A DNA stretch of 64,000 nucleotides from Apis mellifera. Taxonomy: Eukaryota; Arthropoda; Insecta; Hymenoptera; Apidae. This document shows positions 23,132 to 36,054 of this stretch, in pieces. The notes under the pieces were generated by a model. It saw only the letters and a list, made by a program, of their open reading frames with translations, ran no database searches and was not told where the DNA came from. The stretch spans positions 6,189,001-6,253,000 of the forward strand of contig NC_037651.1 of the NCBI RefSeq assembly GCF_003254395.2, in the 5' to 3' direction. The stretch's first letter is position 1. Each line of letters starts with the position of its first letter. The position numbers and the translations under genes are program-made.

Positions 23132-26100
23132 TTCCGCCACGATTTACAATTCCATTTCACGCGGGGTGGGATGACTCTTTCATCGACTCTGCGACGCGTT
23201 AACGCGTGGATAAAAACTGCGCGATCACGCGACTATTTAAGAAGAAACGCGTGTACGTAAATGGCGGGGCAATAATGGCGCCACTCTTTTTCCTTTTCTT
23301 CTTCTCCTTTTCTGGGAAACAATTATGAGGGATGTATGAATACATTTTGTATCTGGTAATTAAACTTGGAGAATTCCAAGTTATCTCGAATTTTATTTCC
23401 ACATTTCGAGTGTGGGTAAAGATTCTTTTTCTTTTTTTTCTTTAATTGTAAATTTTATGCGATGATCAGTATTTTTTTTTTTTTTTTTGATTAGAGGATG
23501 TTTGTATTTATTTATTTATTTATTTATTTATTCTTTTTTTTGGGGGTTAGAGCAAAAAGAATTATTTTCACGACGAGGGAAAAATGTTTTTCTTCTTTGT
23601 TACAAATGGCTACTTGCGTTCTACCGGTCCTCTTGGCAAACATTCCGAGAATATAACCTTCTTTTTCGAAATTAATTTGCAAATGTCACGATCTCTCGCA
23701 ATTTTTATTCGATCTCCACCCGAATTATTATCACACGTACGTATTTCCCCCTATCTCCTCTCGTTTATCCTTTTCTAGAACAATATCCGTTATCACATTT
23801 TAATATTTTTAAATATCGCGTTTCCGCCCCTGTAAATAATAGGCTTCGCGATATCGAGCCCGAATCGAATAACGATTTTTATGGCTGCGTTGATCAAATA
23901 TAATGTAATGAAAGGAACATTTTATCGTGGGAAAAAAAAAAGAAGAAAAAAAAAAAAAAAAAAAACCTATTAAAAACTGATCTCCATCCGAACGAGGCGC
24001 ATTTTCATATAAATTCGCGATAAGCTTCATATATTGCGCGGATAGAAATTTACAAATAAAAATGAGGGGAAAAAAATTAAAAAAAAAAAAAAAGAAGAAG
24101 AAGAAGAAGAAACCTGCAGACCTATTCCATATATATTTCGAATCGTTTTTTCCCGGAGATATATTCAGAAAGATCGATCTCATCTTTAAAAATGTCTGTT
24201 TAACCGGATTACTTTCGCAATACCACAATCCTGTTTATTTCTACACCGTGCAAACACATGACTCATCGAAGTAACAAGTCGTTCCTTAACCATTACGAAA
24301 TTATTTTGGCTCGTAATTTGTCACTAAGATACATAAGTACATCGTTAAATCGCTTCGCAATTTTCGATAAACTAGAACGTGCACACGGAAACGGCAAAGG
24401 TCCAATAATAACCGATTCTTGCGCAATATCAATCCCTTAACGCGAAACCCTCCATAATTTTTACTCTAACTTTTTTTTTTCTTGCTAATATAGACATTTT
24501 ATAGAACGCGATCCAAAAATATTTCGATTCTTTTTGGAAAAAAAAAAGGAAAAACGTAATTTTGTTTTTCTAATTGTTTATCAATATAAATATTCTCTCT
24601 ACCTTACAATTTGAAAAATTAAGAAATAAAGGATGCTCTTACGAAAAATAAATATCGAAGGATTGTTTTAGAGTAATAAAAAATTAAGAATAAATAAATA
24701 AATAAAGAACGAAAATCTTACGAAAAATTTCATTGCAAATTTTTTTTTATTTTTTTCCGTGACATGGATATTTCTCTCTGAAGAAGAAGAAATATTTTTT
24801 CCACCCCCATAGGGATCGCGCATTCGATTAATTTCGAAATCGATCGAGCACCGGCGTCGAAGAAATTCGCCACGAAAAGATTCGAAGCCACGAGAATCGA
24901 ATAAGTTTCCTCCTACTTTCCAATGTATCCATATTTTTATCTTGTATTCGCTCTTCGTTCGGCCATCACCGCGGATATAAAAGTCAAAACGGGAAACTCC
25001 TCCCTCTGCTGAGAATTCGCGTATTGCTCCCGGTGGAGCCACACTTTTATTTGCATAACCGAAAAATAATATCAGCGCGGAATGCATTGAATGATAATGT
25101 TCCAAGATAGGGGCCGGTTCCCTCCATTAATTCACCGTTCAATATGAAACCCTGCAGCGGCATAGATAATAGAGAAGATGTAATTTTTTGAAAAACTGGC
25201 TCCAAGTTCGAGTAACGAGATAAGGATGTTCCGATTCGAATCGTTTTATCGACAGAAAGAGAGAGAGGAAAATTTTGTCAATGGATATTATCGGTTATAC
25301 GATGTGATAAAATTGAAAGAAATTTTTAATCCTCGTGTATTATATATCTTTATGCAATTATTGGGCCGAGAATATTTCAAATCCCTGTGTATAAGTTTCT
25401 TCGATCGTATCGAAAAAAAAATTTCTAGATCGTTCCGAAAATCGCGAATTCATCCAATATACGAAATCCTATTTTTCGAAAGGAAACTCAAATTACACCC
25501 AATTTACCAAACATTTCACGCAGCCACAATATTCCAACGCGTACACAACATTACCTAATCATCACATCACCCAAACAACCCATCCGCAACACAATCATCA
25601 TAATCTCAAATCCCCTCGACCGGCACGTAACAACAAGCAAACTGACATCAGTCGAGACATCAAATCCTCCCGAGACCCTCCCCTCCCGAGATCCTCCGCC
25701 ATCCAAGGAGACAGACTCCACGCGACGGCCTTACCGACCTAAAATTACCGACCGAGCGAAAGATATTTATGGTCACCGCTACCTAAAATTATTGTGGCTA
25801 GGGAAATTCAAACCGATACTAGGTGCAACCGGTGCTCTGCGGCTTGCGATACAAGCGGCCAGGTGTATCCACACGAACGCACCACCGTCGTATGCATCGA
25901 TGCATACCACGTCCATCGACGAATACGGTACGTGTGTGTGCGTGCGTGCGTGCGTGCGTGCGTGTATCCATGCGTGCGCACGGCGTGTTACGCGGCGTCG
26001 TGAGCCGATTTGCTTAATCCATTCGCCAGTTCCGCGTGTAATGGACGTTACACAGTCACATGTGACTGATGAGCCAACATGGACGAGGGGAGGGAGGGAA

Positions 26101-28896
26101 AGGAGGGGGGAGGAATCGGAGAAGCTGGAGGTGTTTCAAAATTTCCCGAATCCCAAACACGTCTCTGATGAACTTTGTCTATTGTTAGCATAAATCGGCT
26201 ACCTTCTCCGGGGGATGATGGGGCAGAAATTGGCCAGGGCGCCGCCATTGTTGCGCGATCATCGTCATAAATCATCGAGTTCACCTGCCATCCTTTTGTT
26301 CACCTGCCCTCTTCGCCTCCTCTCAATGTACAATTTTCTTTCTTGAAATTTCTTTCTTTTTCTTCTCTATATTGTTGTTTATTCGTTTCTTTCCTTTTCT
26401 CTCTTCTTTTTTTAATTGGATTTTTCATGGAGACTATTAGGAAATCGAGGATCGATACAATCGATCAAAATTGAGACAACGGGATCGATCCTTGGAATTT
26501 TTGCTTGGAGAAGTATTGCAGTATCGTTGTAATCAATTACATTGGATTATTTGTACTTATTTTGTATATCATAGCGATTATTCTACTTTCTTTTCTCTTG
26601 TAATTGTGCGTCTTTTATAACGAAATCAACGATTTCTTTCAGAATCTTTCTTCTTCCTCTTCTAATTGGAAGAGCTTTTATATATACGTACAGAAGAAGT
26701 AGATCATTTGACAAACGAGAATAAAGTTAATAGAAATCATTATATCACGTATATAATTTTCTTTACAGCATCGAGGTGCCAGGGAGAGAATTTTGAATTA
26801 TCGATATTCCAATTCTGGCGCGTGAGATGCTCAGATATGGTGCGTGATTCTAATTTTCACGATGACAGAAACTCGTTTATCGATTGTCTATTTTCTCCAA
26901 CGCCGTCTCTATTATCAGAGACACCTAACGCGCGAGAGGAGGAAAAAGGAAAAATATTTGCGTCGAAAACGTTAAACTCGAGGATGCAAAAATAACCTGT
27001 AAAATTCTCGCTGAAGCGAGTATCGATTCGTGGCGGGGGCCAGATCGATCCCCGCTAATTTTAGGATTTCCTATTCGCACGCCGCCCCTGTGCATCGGTC
27101 GGCGCAATTATATATACGAGATCGAAGCCGCAGGTTGCGATGCGCTCGCTGGTTGGAAAGCGATACAGCCCAGCCGTGGGCTGGGTTCTCTTCACGGTTC
27201 TTTGCCCCTGATTAGCAACGAAGGAAGGCTCGAGAAACGAGCACGGTGTATACACATAAGACGTAACGCCTCGCCACGTTTAATTGGCTTGTCACCTATC
27301 GACGTAAATGGCGGCCCCATGTTTGACGCGTTGCACGTCGAATTAAATCACGCGTTCAATTTGGCAGCCGGGCTAAGTGTTCCGCAACGGAGGAGAGGAG
27401 AGCTTGTTAGTGTTTTCACGCGCTCTGAAGAGAAACTGTTTCGCTCCCAAGACGAATGGTACGATTTTATTAAACTATTAAGCGGTAAATTTTCCACCTA
27501 TTTTTCACGTTCCGATTACGTAAATGCTTTTTCATAAATTGTGTATACAAGGGAATTTTTATTCTTTATCGTGTTTGATGATGTATGAGATTGTTTCTTT
27601 TTTTTTTTTTAAATAATTGAAGGGAATTTTAGAATGACAAAGCATTAAATTTTGTACTTTTTTCTTAATATTTTGAGAAAGATAATTTAGAATGGATGAA
27701 ATGGATGATATGTTTGATATTTTGGAAAAAGTTCTTTTGGTAATTACATTTTTTGTTTAATAGTTAAAATGTATTAAGTTCTTTTCTTTTTCTTTCTGAG
27801 AGAAATTTTTATTTCATATTTGGAATATCTGAGATTTTAAGAAGTAAAGTTGTATTGAATTACTACTCTTTTTTTTTCATATCATATTTGAAATATTTGG
27901 AATACTTTTATTACGCAACGAGTCGAGGGAACAATTAAAAATTTATTTACATTTCGAAATTTTTGGAATTCTATTGTCGTATCGCGAATTATTAAAAAAT
28001 TGTTGACCGCCTTGCAAATTGCAAATATTTGTGGCCATTCGGGATTTAAATTTACATTTAGTTTAAACAAATCATGTCGTCGTTTAACGAATTAAAAAAA
28101 AAAAAAGAAAAAGAAAAAAGAAAAAAAACTGTTTCGTCGAAAATCTTGTTTCACTTGGATCAAACGCGCGGACACGAAGCGAAAACGCTTTGGAGAGTTG
28201 TTAAACACGATTGAAGTTATCCATTATTAATTCGACGAATATGCCACGGCAATTATTTAAATGACATCGGTCGGACAGTTGACTCGACAACGCGCGACAC
28301 TGCCAACGCGTCTGTCACTCAATTATGTAAAATTGTGATACATTGCTTCAATCCTGTATTTATGCCTTCTCACCTGTCATCAGACAGCGTTAATATTCCA
28401 TCTTACGTAATTACTTTCATCCCTGAGAAATTGAAAACGTCTTCTTTTACCAATCCATATTTGTATTCAAAAAATAATAATTATGTCGAAGAAAAAGAGA
28501 GAAAGAAAGAGATTTAAAAAGATTGAAATTTCAAAATTTTGAAATTAATCGAGAACATATTTCTATTGGAATAATTATTGACATAATTATTTCTTTTATT
28601 CCATTTGTTATTTTTGTTTCTCGTGTCTCGATATTTATTATCCTCTGATTTTTCTAGAAAAGTACAAATTCTTATTAACAATGAATATACTGTGCTTCTC
28701 TTATTCCCTACATATCATTATGGAAATTAATATTCACTTTCAAAATGAAGAAAATTTATTTCCAAGATTTCCAAATAACTAAACCTTCCAAATAAATTCA
28801 CCTCTCTTCATTCCAAGAAAGTATTATTCATTCCAAAATAATAATGTTTAACTCTATTAAAAAAAAAAATAAATAAATACCCACAAAAGGAAAGAA
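23132..28896. other. gene-free stretch with GC-richer patches
   Basis: I see no gene. Repeats include TTTA near 23506-23533, long A runs near 23931-23965 and 24075-24095, and a GTGC tetranucleotide run at about 25931-25964. CpG-rich patches lie at about 25590-26300 and 27020-27430. The second contains the hairpin CCCAGCC-GTG-GGCTGGG near 27168-27184 and AAATGGCGGCC near 27306. The 110-residue frame at 25226-25558 is not low-complexity, but it lacks any domain I recognise and has no visible splice context. Confidence 0.55.
25931..25964. repeat. (GT/GTGC)n microsatellite
   Basis: A short GTGTGTG run passes into about six GTGC/CGTG tetranucleotides. Three overlapping plus-strand frames read it as repeated cysteine-valine-arginine-alanine, which is a repeat artefact. 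Confidence 0.88.
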
Positions 28897-29000
28897 CTCT
28901 TTACCTTTATGAGAATGAAAATCGTTTTTTCATAAACAAAGGAAAAGAAAAGGAAAAAATTATTCGATTAAACGATTTTCATTCTCATAAAGGTAAAGAG
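28897..29000. repeat. perfect 31-bp inverted repeat with 42-bp loop
   Basis: The left arm (28897-28927) begins CTCTTTACCTTTATGAGAAT. The right arm (28970-29000) is its exact reverse complement over 31 bp. The loop is A-rich. If transcribed, either strand would fold into a perfect 31-bp stem. The exact match suggests a recent inverted duplication or template-switch event. It is too short and too perfect to call a microRNA precursor, which usually has bulges. Confidence 0.9.
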
Positions 29001-31385
29001 GACAGGTGCGGCCGCGATAAAGAATCATCATTGAAATATTCGAAACGCTCGGATCGTTTGATCATGCGATGAAGCGCGAGCAAGAATTTTCTGTACGTCA
29101 AACGTGACAAACGACCGCAATTCGAACAGTGGTGGAAGGAGGAGGAGGAATGGAGGGGGGAAAACAAAATTATTCGATTTAAACAACCGATTCTCATCTC
29201 CCTCGAATCGCATAGCGAAAAACTTCGGATGAAACGAATTTTTTATTTTCATTTTTATTCCTTCTCTATCTCTCTCTCTCTCTCTCTCTCTCCTCAAATC
29301 CGTTTTGTTCGGCATCACTGGCTCGCCATTTCCTGGGGGTGCGAAATTATATTTAACTGCCAACGTGAAAACACGATAAAAAATTTAAACTCGGCCCACC
29401 CCTATCGCCGCCACTATCGCCGCCACAAACGCGATAATAGTCGGAATCGTAAATCCTGCCTTTTGACGGGATCTATTATAATTACGTTTAATAAATCGAT
29501 TTTGGTAAACCTGGTATCGGGTATCATTGGTATCAATCCGTCGCGAATCCGTCGAATTTTGTGCAAATTTGTGGGGATATGGATAAAATTACACGCAGAG
29601 AGAGAGAGAGCGAGAGAAATATATAAAATCGTTTCTAATTTTGGAATTATTTTTGATCATTAAATTTGACGAGATACATTTTTCCATTTTTCCAAAAGCA
29701 AGAAACGTTTCAATCTTTAATTTCTATTATTAACGAAGAAATGGAATGGAGAGACGATTTAAACAAAAATAGCTACTTCTACACTGGTTGATTTTGAGAG
29801 ATTCTCTTGTTCGTTTCCAGCTGCAACTTGACACCGATATCCATACGACGAAACATGGGTCGAAAATACGGGGAAAAATTCGAGAAAAATTTTTCCAACG
29901 ACGCATGAAAGGAAAAAAAAAATAGTCCAACTTCACAGAAGCGCGTTGCTCATCCACTGTTGCCAACTTGAACGTTCCTCGGTGACGCCTCGAGGGGCGA
30001 AAGAAAAAAAAGAAAGAGAAGAGAGAAAGAGGCAGGGGGAGGAAAAAAGAAGATACACAAGGAGGAGGAGAAGACGAAAACGAAAGGGAAGAGGAGGAGA
30101 AGAAACGAGCAGGGCGTCTAACAGCTTCCACAGAGACGTTTAAAAGCGAAGAGGCGCGAGGAAGCATCTGCAATTCTCACGTGTCGGTAAAGTTGTCGGG
30201 CCAACCAGTTGCGCGCATTCTCACTGCACTTCATACACCCCGATGCCTGCTGGGTCAAGGTAAAACTTTGCGAAAGGAAACTTTGGAAAGCGCGCTCGAA
30301 AAAGGGGTGAGGGGTAAGTTTGTCAGGGAGGAAGTTGCGCTAGAAATGTTTCCACCTTTTCTTAACATCCCTCCCCCTCCATCCTGCTTTGGAATAATCC
30401 GGAAATCTTTTCCTTACCTTCGGCTAAACGTGAAATTACTCTTTTGCTTGTTTCACGGATGAAATCTGTCTTCTTTCTTTCTTTTTTTTTTTTCTGTTTG
30501 GAAAAAGATTTATGGTTCGAGATTAATTGAAATATGGTAAATGTTGTCGTTTAATCGGTCTATTTTGAGATTTTAATTTATGTAGTTTGGCGTCAGAGAT
30601 ATTTCCACGTTGCTAATTCTGATTTATACTTGGATATATGATTATTTTAATAATTGGATAAATTCCCTTACCGAATTTCCTTCGTAAAGAATAATTCTTA
30701 AAACGTATCTCTTTAAAAGAAATAACAAAAATAAATAATTAATCCTGGACACAAACATGGACACGTTCAATTTACGAATAAATAATAGTAATCACTTTTC
30801 CAATTCTTATTTTGGAATCGGACAAATTTTCAAATTTCTGACAAGGTTTGTTGTACAAAACAAAAACGAAGAAATAAACATTTCAAAATTTCTCTAACGA
30901 AATTAATTTAATCCCACCCCCTCCCCTTCCTCCGCAAAAATAAAGCAAAAGATAATTTCGTACAAATTATTTATCCTTCAGTGTTTGAAATACGAAATGG
31001 AAAAAGCAGTAAAACGGTGCAGAGTTAACATTTTAATACCCGAATTTAAACAGTTCCCTGGCAATCGGGGCCAGCGATACCCCCGGAAAAGAGCAAGTGC
31101 AATTTATGAAATTATTATTTGTCGCGTCGTACGAAGCGAAAATCTATACCATTATTAAAACTGGAAAACAGCAATTTTTTACCGGTAACATTTTAAAGGA
31201 TTTTTACGCGCGTGATAGGGGAGGGAAAAAAAAAAAAAGAAGAAAAAAGAAAAAAAAAATTTCGGTATTAAAGTGACGATCAATGGCGACATAAACCTGC
31301 CTCATACTGTTAATTCGCGCGCAACGATGAACCTTTCCACGAACACGTTGCGTGCCGAAATATAAATTATCTTTTTTTCCAAAAA

Positions 31386-31417
<32 letters not shown>

Positions 31418-33179
31418 TATTATCCTCGTTTAATAATTTTATCTATGACACAATTTGTTGAATTATTATTTATAACAATGTTTTGTGAACTGAATTAATA
31501 TAATAACCAAGTGAAATTTAAATAAATTTAATTATCAATCGGATCGAGCAATTTAGAATTGTAATAATTTTAACGATGAAATGACGAAGGAAATTTTGCG
31601 AGAGATGATGAAAAATTGAATGAAAGTTTCGTATAATTGATAAATTATATAGAAAGTATCTCAAAGTTGTAACAATTATCGTAAGATTGACGATGAATTT
31701 AGAATAGAATTTTGAACAAAATTGGAGAAAAAAAAAATTGAGAAACTCGCGTGGTAAAACGAAAGTTTATAATCTACATTGTCACTTGTCAATTTACCAA
31801 TTATTAGTCATTGGACAGACAAGGGATGAAACATTTTTCTTTTTTTTTTTTTTAAATATACATCGAAATACGTACACGGCCGCGTCGAATGTAATTTAGA
31901 GGCGAATTCGAGGGAAGAAGTGGCAAAGTGAATTTCGAAAAATTGTGAATTGTGAACGGCGAATAGATAATAGAATGCCGTTTCGATGAAACGGAATTTC
32001 GTCTAATCAAAAATCGTCAAAGGAAGTAGCACGAGCGAGGTAGAAGATCAAATTTATCGAAAATATCGATCAAGATTCGTAGGGGGGGGGGGGGAGGAAG
32101 ATATCAATTTAATTCCACTGGAGTCACAAAGAAAGAAAGAAAGAAAAAAAAAAGAAAAAAGAAGGAAATAATCGAATCGAAATGTTTCCTTTTTCGGCCA
32201 ATCGTAACGACGACGTATCCACATACCGATGCGGCTTAGACGAGGCGAGGATAATTAAATTTCCAGAATGCTCGAAGCATGCAAAAAGCATGGAAACTCT
32301 CTCGACAAACTGTCTCGTTTGAATCGTTGGCTACCGGAGTCGGTAAAGCATCGAGTTGCGAAACAATGGAGGCGGTGGCGCAAATTTTCAATTGCGATGA
32401 GTAAACTCTTAACAAGCAAAGTGTCAGTGGAACGATAGAAACCGCTAATGTTATTCCCTTTTTTTCTTTTTTTTTTTTTTAACGAGCTATGTTGTTAGTT
32501 AAGCGATGAACGATGAACAATACGCAAAAAACACGGTTCTCCCCTCCCCTCTCTCTCTCTCTCTCTTTCGCGAAAGAGAAAAATTGATGAAATTAATTAT
32601 CGAGTGTGGCAGAAATTATTCGAACCGGGCCGTGTAAGAGAAGGATGTTATGATTTCATAAAAATTTAAAGAAGCGGAAAAAACAATTCGTTCGATCCCA
32701 GGCACGCTTCGAAAAATATTTTTCAATGAGATCAATTCTGATTTTATAATACGATATTAATTTTTATTTAGAGAGGGGAAGATAGAAGAATTCAAATGAA
32801 CGAATGTCTAGACGTATTACACATTTCATCAAATATGGATTCGTAAAACTTGATTTCTTTTTTCTTTAAATCCAATATTAATAATTAACGATAAAGTTCG
32901 TAAGCGTGCAATTATAATATCGACGAAAAAAAAAAATATATAAAAACCAAGATAGAAGAAGAACGAAATCAAACGAAGACGAACACAGAAGAAAAGTAAA
33001 AAAAAGAAAAAACAAGGAAAGGGAAAAAAACAACAAATTAATTATCCAAGTAATTATCCAAATTAACGAATCCCTGTAAAAAAAGATCGATCGAATCTCG
33101 TTTCCTTTCCACGAGTTGAAACGCGGTCAAACCTCTCTCCAAAATGACACGGGAGCATTCCCTGTTTCCTTTTTTCTTT

Positions 33180-33212
<33 letters not shown>

Positions 33213-34937
33213 AGCCCAACGGCAACGTTGAATAACGGCCGACGGCCATGGAAATTCATTGAAGACGAGAGAGAAGCCGGCGTGCAATTAGTTTTTCCAC
33301 ACGCAGAAGAATGCGGCGGTTACCAATCCGTCGTCGGAGAATTTAATTTTGTTACGCACAGAAAGGAATGCCGCCGTCCATTCCCCTCCCCTCCCCTCCC
33401 CTCCCACCCTCTTTTTTCCTCCAACTTCCATCCACCCGGATGGAATCCTCCTCGACACGCGGGGAAGAAAGAGGAAAAAGAAGCGCGGAGGGGGAAAAGG
33501 AGGGAGGAAGGCAAACGAGGTGGACGATCGTCATTTGAAAATAGAATCTGAAAATTAAATGGACACCGGCTCTGGGATCGATCGATCGATCGAGTCCTTC
33601 CTTCCACATATTTGTCTACCACGCGGCGGCTTCTATCTCAGGCTTGTGTTTTTACGCTGAATTTTTCCTGCCAACGTGCACGTACGCCTGCCTGGTATCG
33701 TCGAATGTTTTCCAAGTGGAAGTTCCAGCGCAAAATATCAAAATATTCCCTGTAAAATTGTAACGGGACCGTCGAGGTGGATATCGATTGTTCGAAATCC
33801 GAGAAATATCAATTTTCTCTCTCTCTCTCTTTTTCTCTCCCCTTTTTTTCTTTTACTTTTGTTTCGGGGAGACGTGAGAATAGGTAAGTTGGTAGAGCAA
33901 AATTGGATTTGGAGATTTGTCGAGCGTATGTGCGATTTGTTGGAACGTTCCTTTATCATTCTCTCACTTTAATTATCGTACTTTTTTGTACGTTTATTCG
34001 TTCGAATTATTTTAATTTATAATCGAGGCTCGAATATACACTAATAAACGTAATATTATATATCAATATAGAATGAATTAATAATTTTTGAAGAAATAGT
34101 TCTTGACCTCGATTAATTAATTATTTTATTTATACATTAATATCTTACCTATATCCTATACTTTAATTTTAAACTATTCTCCAAGCCATTCTATTATACA
34201 ACGAGGAATATTTAAATCTAATCGATCATTCTGTTCAACATCTACCAAACAAATGTTCAAATTTCGCGAAAATTTCACTTCTCCTCTTTCAATTAATCAT
34301 AACCTTTCCCCAGCCCAATTATTCCTCCTGTTCCTGTCACCGATTCCAGACATACGATTCCTGTACATATGTCTGGACGCCTACTCAGCTGCGGTCAGTT
34401 TCAGTGGGAAAGAAGTTGTCCCTGGGAAGGGGAGGGGGTCCATTTTCTGTTCACAGGGGAGCTGGGAAGGAGGGGCGGGGATAGAGAGGCGCTCTATTCA
34501 CCGGTAACAAAAGGCAATCACCGTAGAAGTGGTGGAACCGTCATAAGTTATCGGAATCGGCGCCGATATTTTGCGTGAGGAGAATTTCCAAGGATGGCCG
34601 AAGTCTCTCTCTCCTTTGACGATCTTTAAGAATCGCCTCGTTCACGAAAGTGATTTCACAGGGGGGGGAGTGTCACGCTGTTATTCAACCGAGCAGAGAC
34701 ATTTTCGATAACCGATACATACTTCTCTAGCACTTTTTAACGAGGCCAACTCCGTTCCAGAACAGTTTCGACGGGCAAACTTGGAGGAATCGTGATTTCG
34801 CACGTGTTCCTCTATATTTTATCCTCGTTAATTCAATTTGGTTTGGTTTGACCGAGTTTGGAGTATCCTTGAAAGAGATAATTTCAAAAGGTTTTCCTTT
34901 AAACGAATTTTCGATTTATCTTATAATTTTGATTCAC
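29001..34937. other. gene-free stretch with many simple repeats
   Basis: I see no gene. It holds a TC run (about 29269-29292), a GA run (29597-29612), a long plus-strand purine tract (about 29995-30110), an A25 run (31381-31405), a G13 run (32082-32094), CT runs (32550-32566, 33181-33212), a CCCCT pentamer run (about 33383-33405) and a GATC-type run (33576-33592). GC-richer patches lie at about 30110-30360, 33230-33700 and 34330-34700. Long overlapping frames at 29229-29663, 29730-30173 and 33144-33551 are low-complexity or basic and match no family I know. Confidence 0.6.
33181..33212. repeat. (CT)n microsatellite
   Basis: About sixteen CT units with one TTT interruption. Minus-strand frames read it as arginine-glutamate repeats. 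Confidence 0.9.
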
Positions 34938-35300
34938 GATTTATCGAGGATATTGTAATGATTTGACTAAGTTTGAAGTAGTTTGAGTAAATTATAGTAG
35001 ATTTTTCGATTGAATTTTGAATTTATAATTTTAATTTAGGATTTAAAAATTTGAATCGTCGATTTATTGAGGATATTGTAACGATTTGACTAAGTTTGAA
35101 GTAGTTTGAGTAGATGAAAGTAGGTTTTTCGATGGAATTTTGAATTTATAATTTTAATTTAGGATTTAAAAATTGGAATCGTCGATTTACCGAGAATATT
35201 GTAGCGATTTGACTAAGTTTGAAATAGTTTTGAGCAAATGATGGGTAGATTTTTAAATAAGGTTTTGAAGTTAGCTTATAATTTTGACTTGAGATTTAAA
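34938..35300. repeat. three-copy tandem repeat, period ~122 bp
   Basis: Copies begin near 34938, 35061 and 35183, each starting GATTTA(T/C) then GAGGATATTGTA or a close variant. Each includes GATTTGACTAAGTTTGAA(G/A)T, TAGTTTGAG and TTTTGAATTTATAATTTTAA. The third copy decays near 35250-35300. There is no conserved open frame. Divergence rises from the first two copies to the third, suggesting stepwise duplication. Confidence 0.9.
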
Positions 35301-36022
35301 AATTAGTATGGAATATTTAATTCTTCGAGAGTAATAAAGTTTACGACTTAGAAACGCTATTTCAAGTGTAATCCAATTACTTTATACAAATTTGAATGAC
35401 GTTGAAAATATATTTATATCAAATATTGATAATTCTAATATTTCTCTTATTTTTTTAAGGAATTTGGACAAGTTTGAACGAATTTTCCACCATAAATGGA
35501 ATTATTATTACCATCGAAGAATTAAAAAAAGAATTTCGATCATTCTATTTTAATATTCCAAGGATTAAGTCTCTCTCCTCCATTTTTTCTATTTTTTAAT
35601 GAAGCCCAGTTTGAACGAGTAAATATTTTTTTTTCTTCTTCTTCTTTTTTTTTTTTTTCACCATATAATTTCGCATACAGTGGAGAGAAAAGGAAGGAAA
35701 CAGGCGGAATTACGGAAGTTTTCTCGGTGCTCATTGATTAAAGAACCGAAGAGCCTGGAGAGAAAAGAGGCTGCGTTTCCAAGACTTTCCTTTTTGTTTA
35801 AATATTTATGCCTCGTCTTTTTCATATTGTTTCCCCGCGTTTTTTATGAATTTCAACTGAAACGTCTGATTAATTAAACTGCCTCCCTTCGTCTTACCAT
35901 CTTCTTCCTTTGACATTCAACGACAAACAGCATGGATTTTTAAATTAAGACAAGATACTCTATCGGGAATAAATTAAGTTACAATCTCTTTTCCACCGAA
36001 TACACCGTTTCACCGATCCTTT

Positions 36023-36054
<32 letters not shown>

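Noticed and set aside
22661..23160. 159- and 105-residue minus-strand frames
   Set aside because: Composition follows the purine-biased block, giving proline, serine and phenylalanine-rich low complexity with no domain.
25226..25558. 110-residue plus-strand frame
   Set aside because: Residue composition is mixed, but there is no recognisable family, no splice context and no neighbouring exon.
27705..27735. GATATGTTTGATATT, resembling the mature miR-190 sequence
   Set aside because: The match breaks off after about 15 bases, and I see no complementary arm to form a precursor hairpin. In AT-rich DNA this is likely chance.
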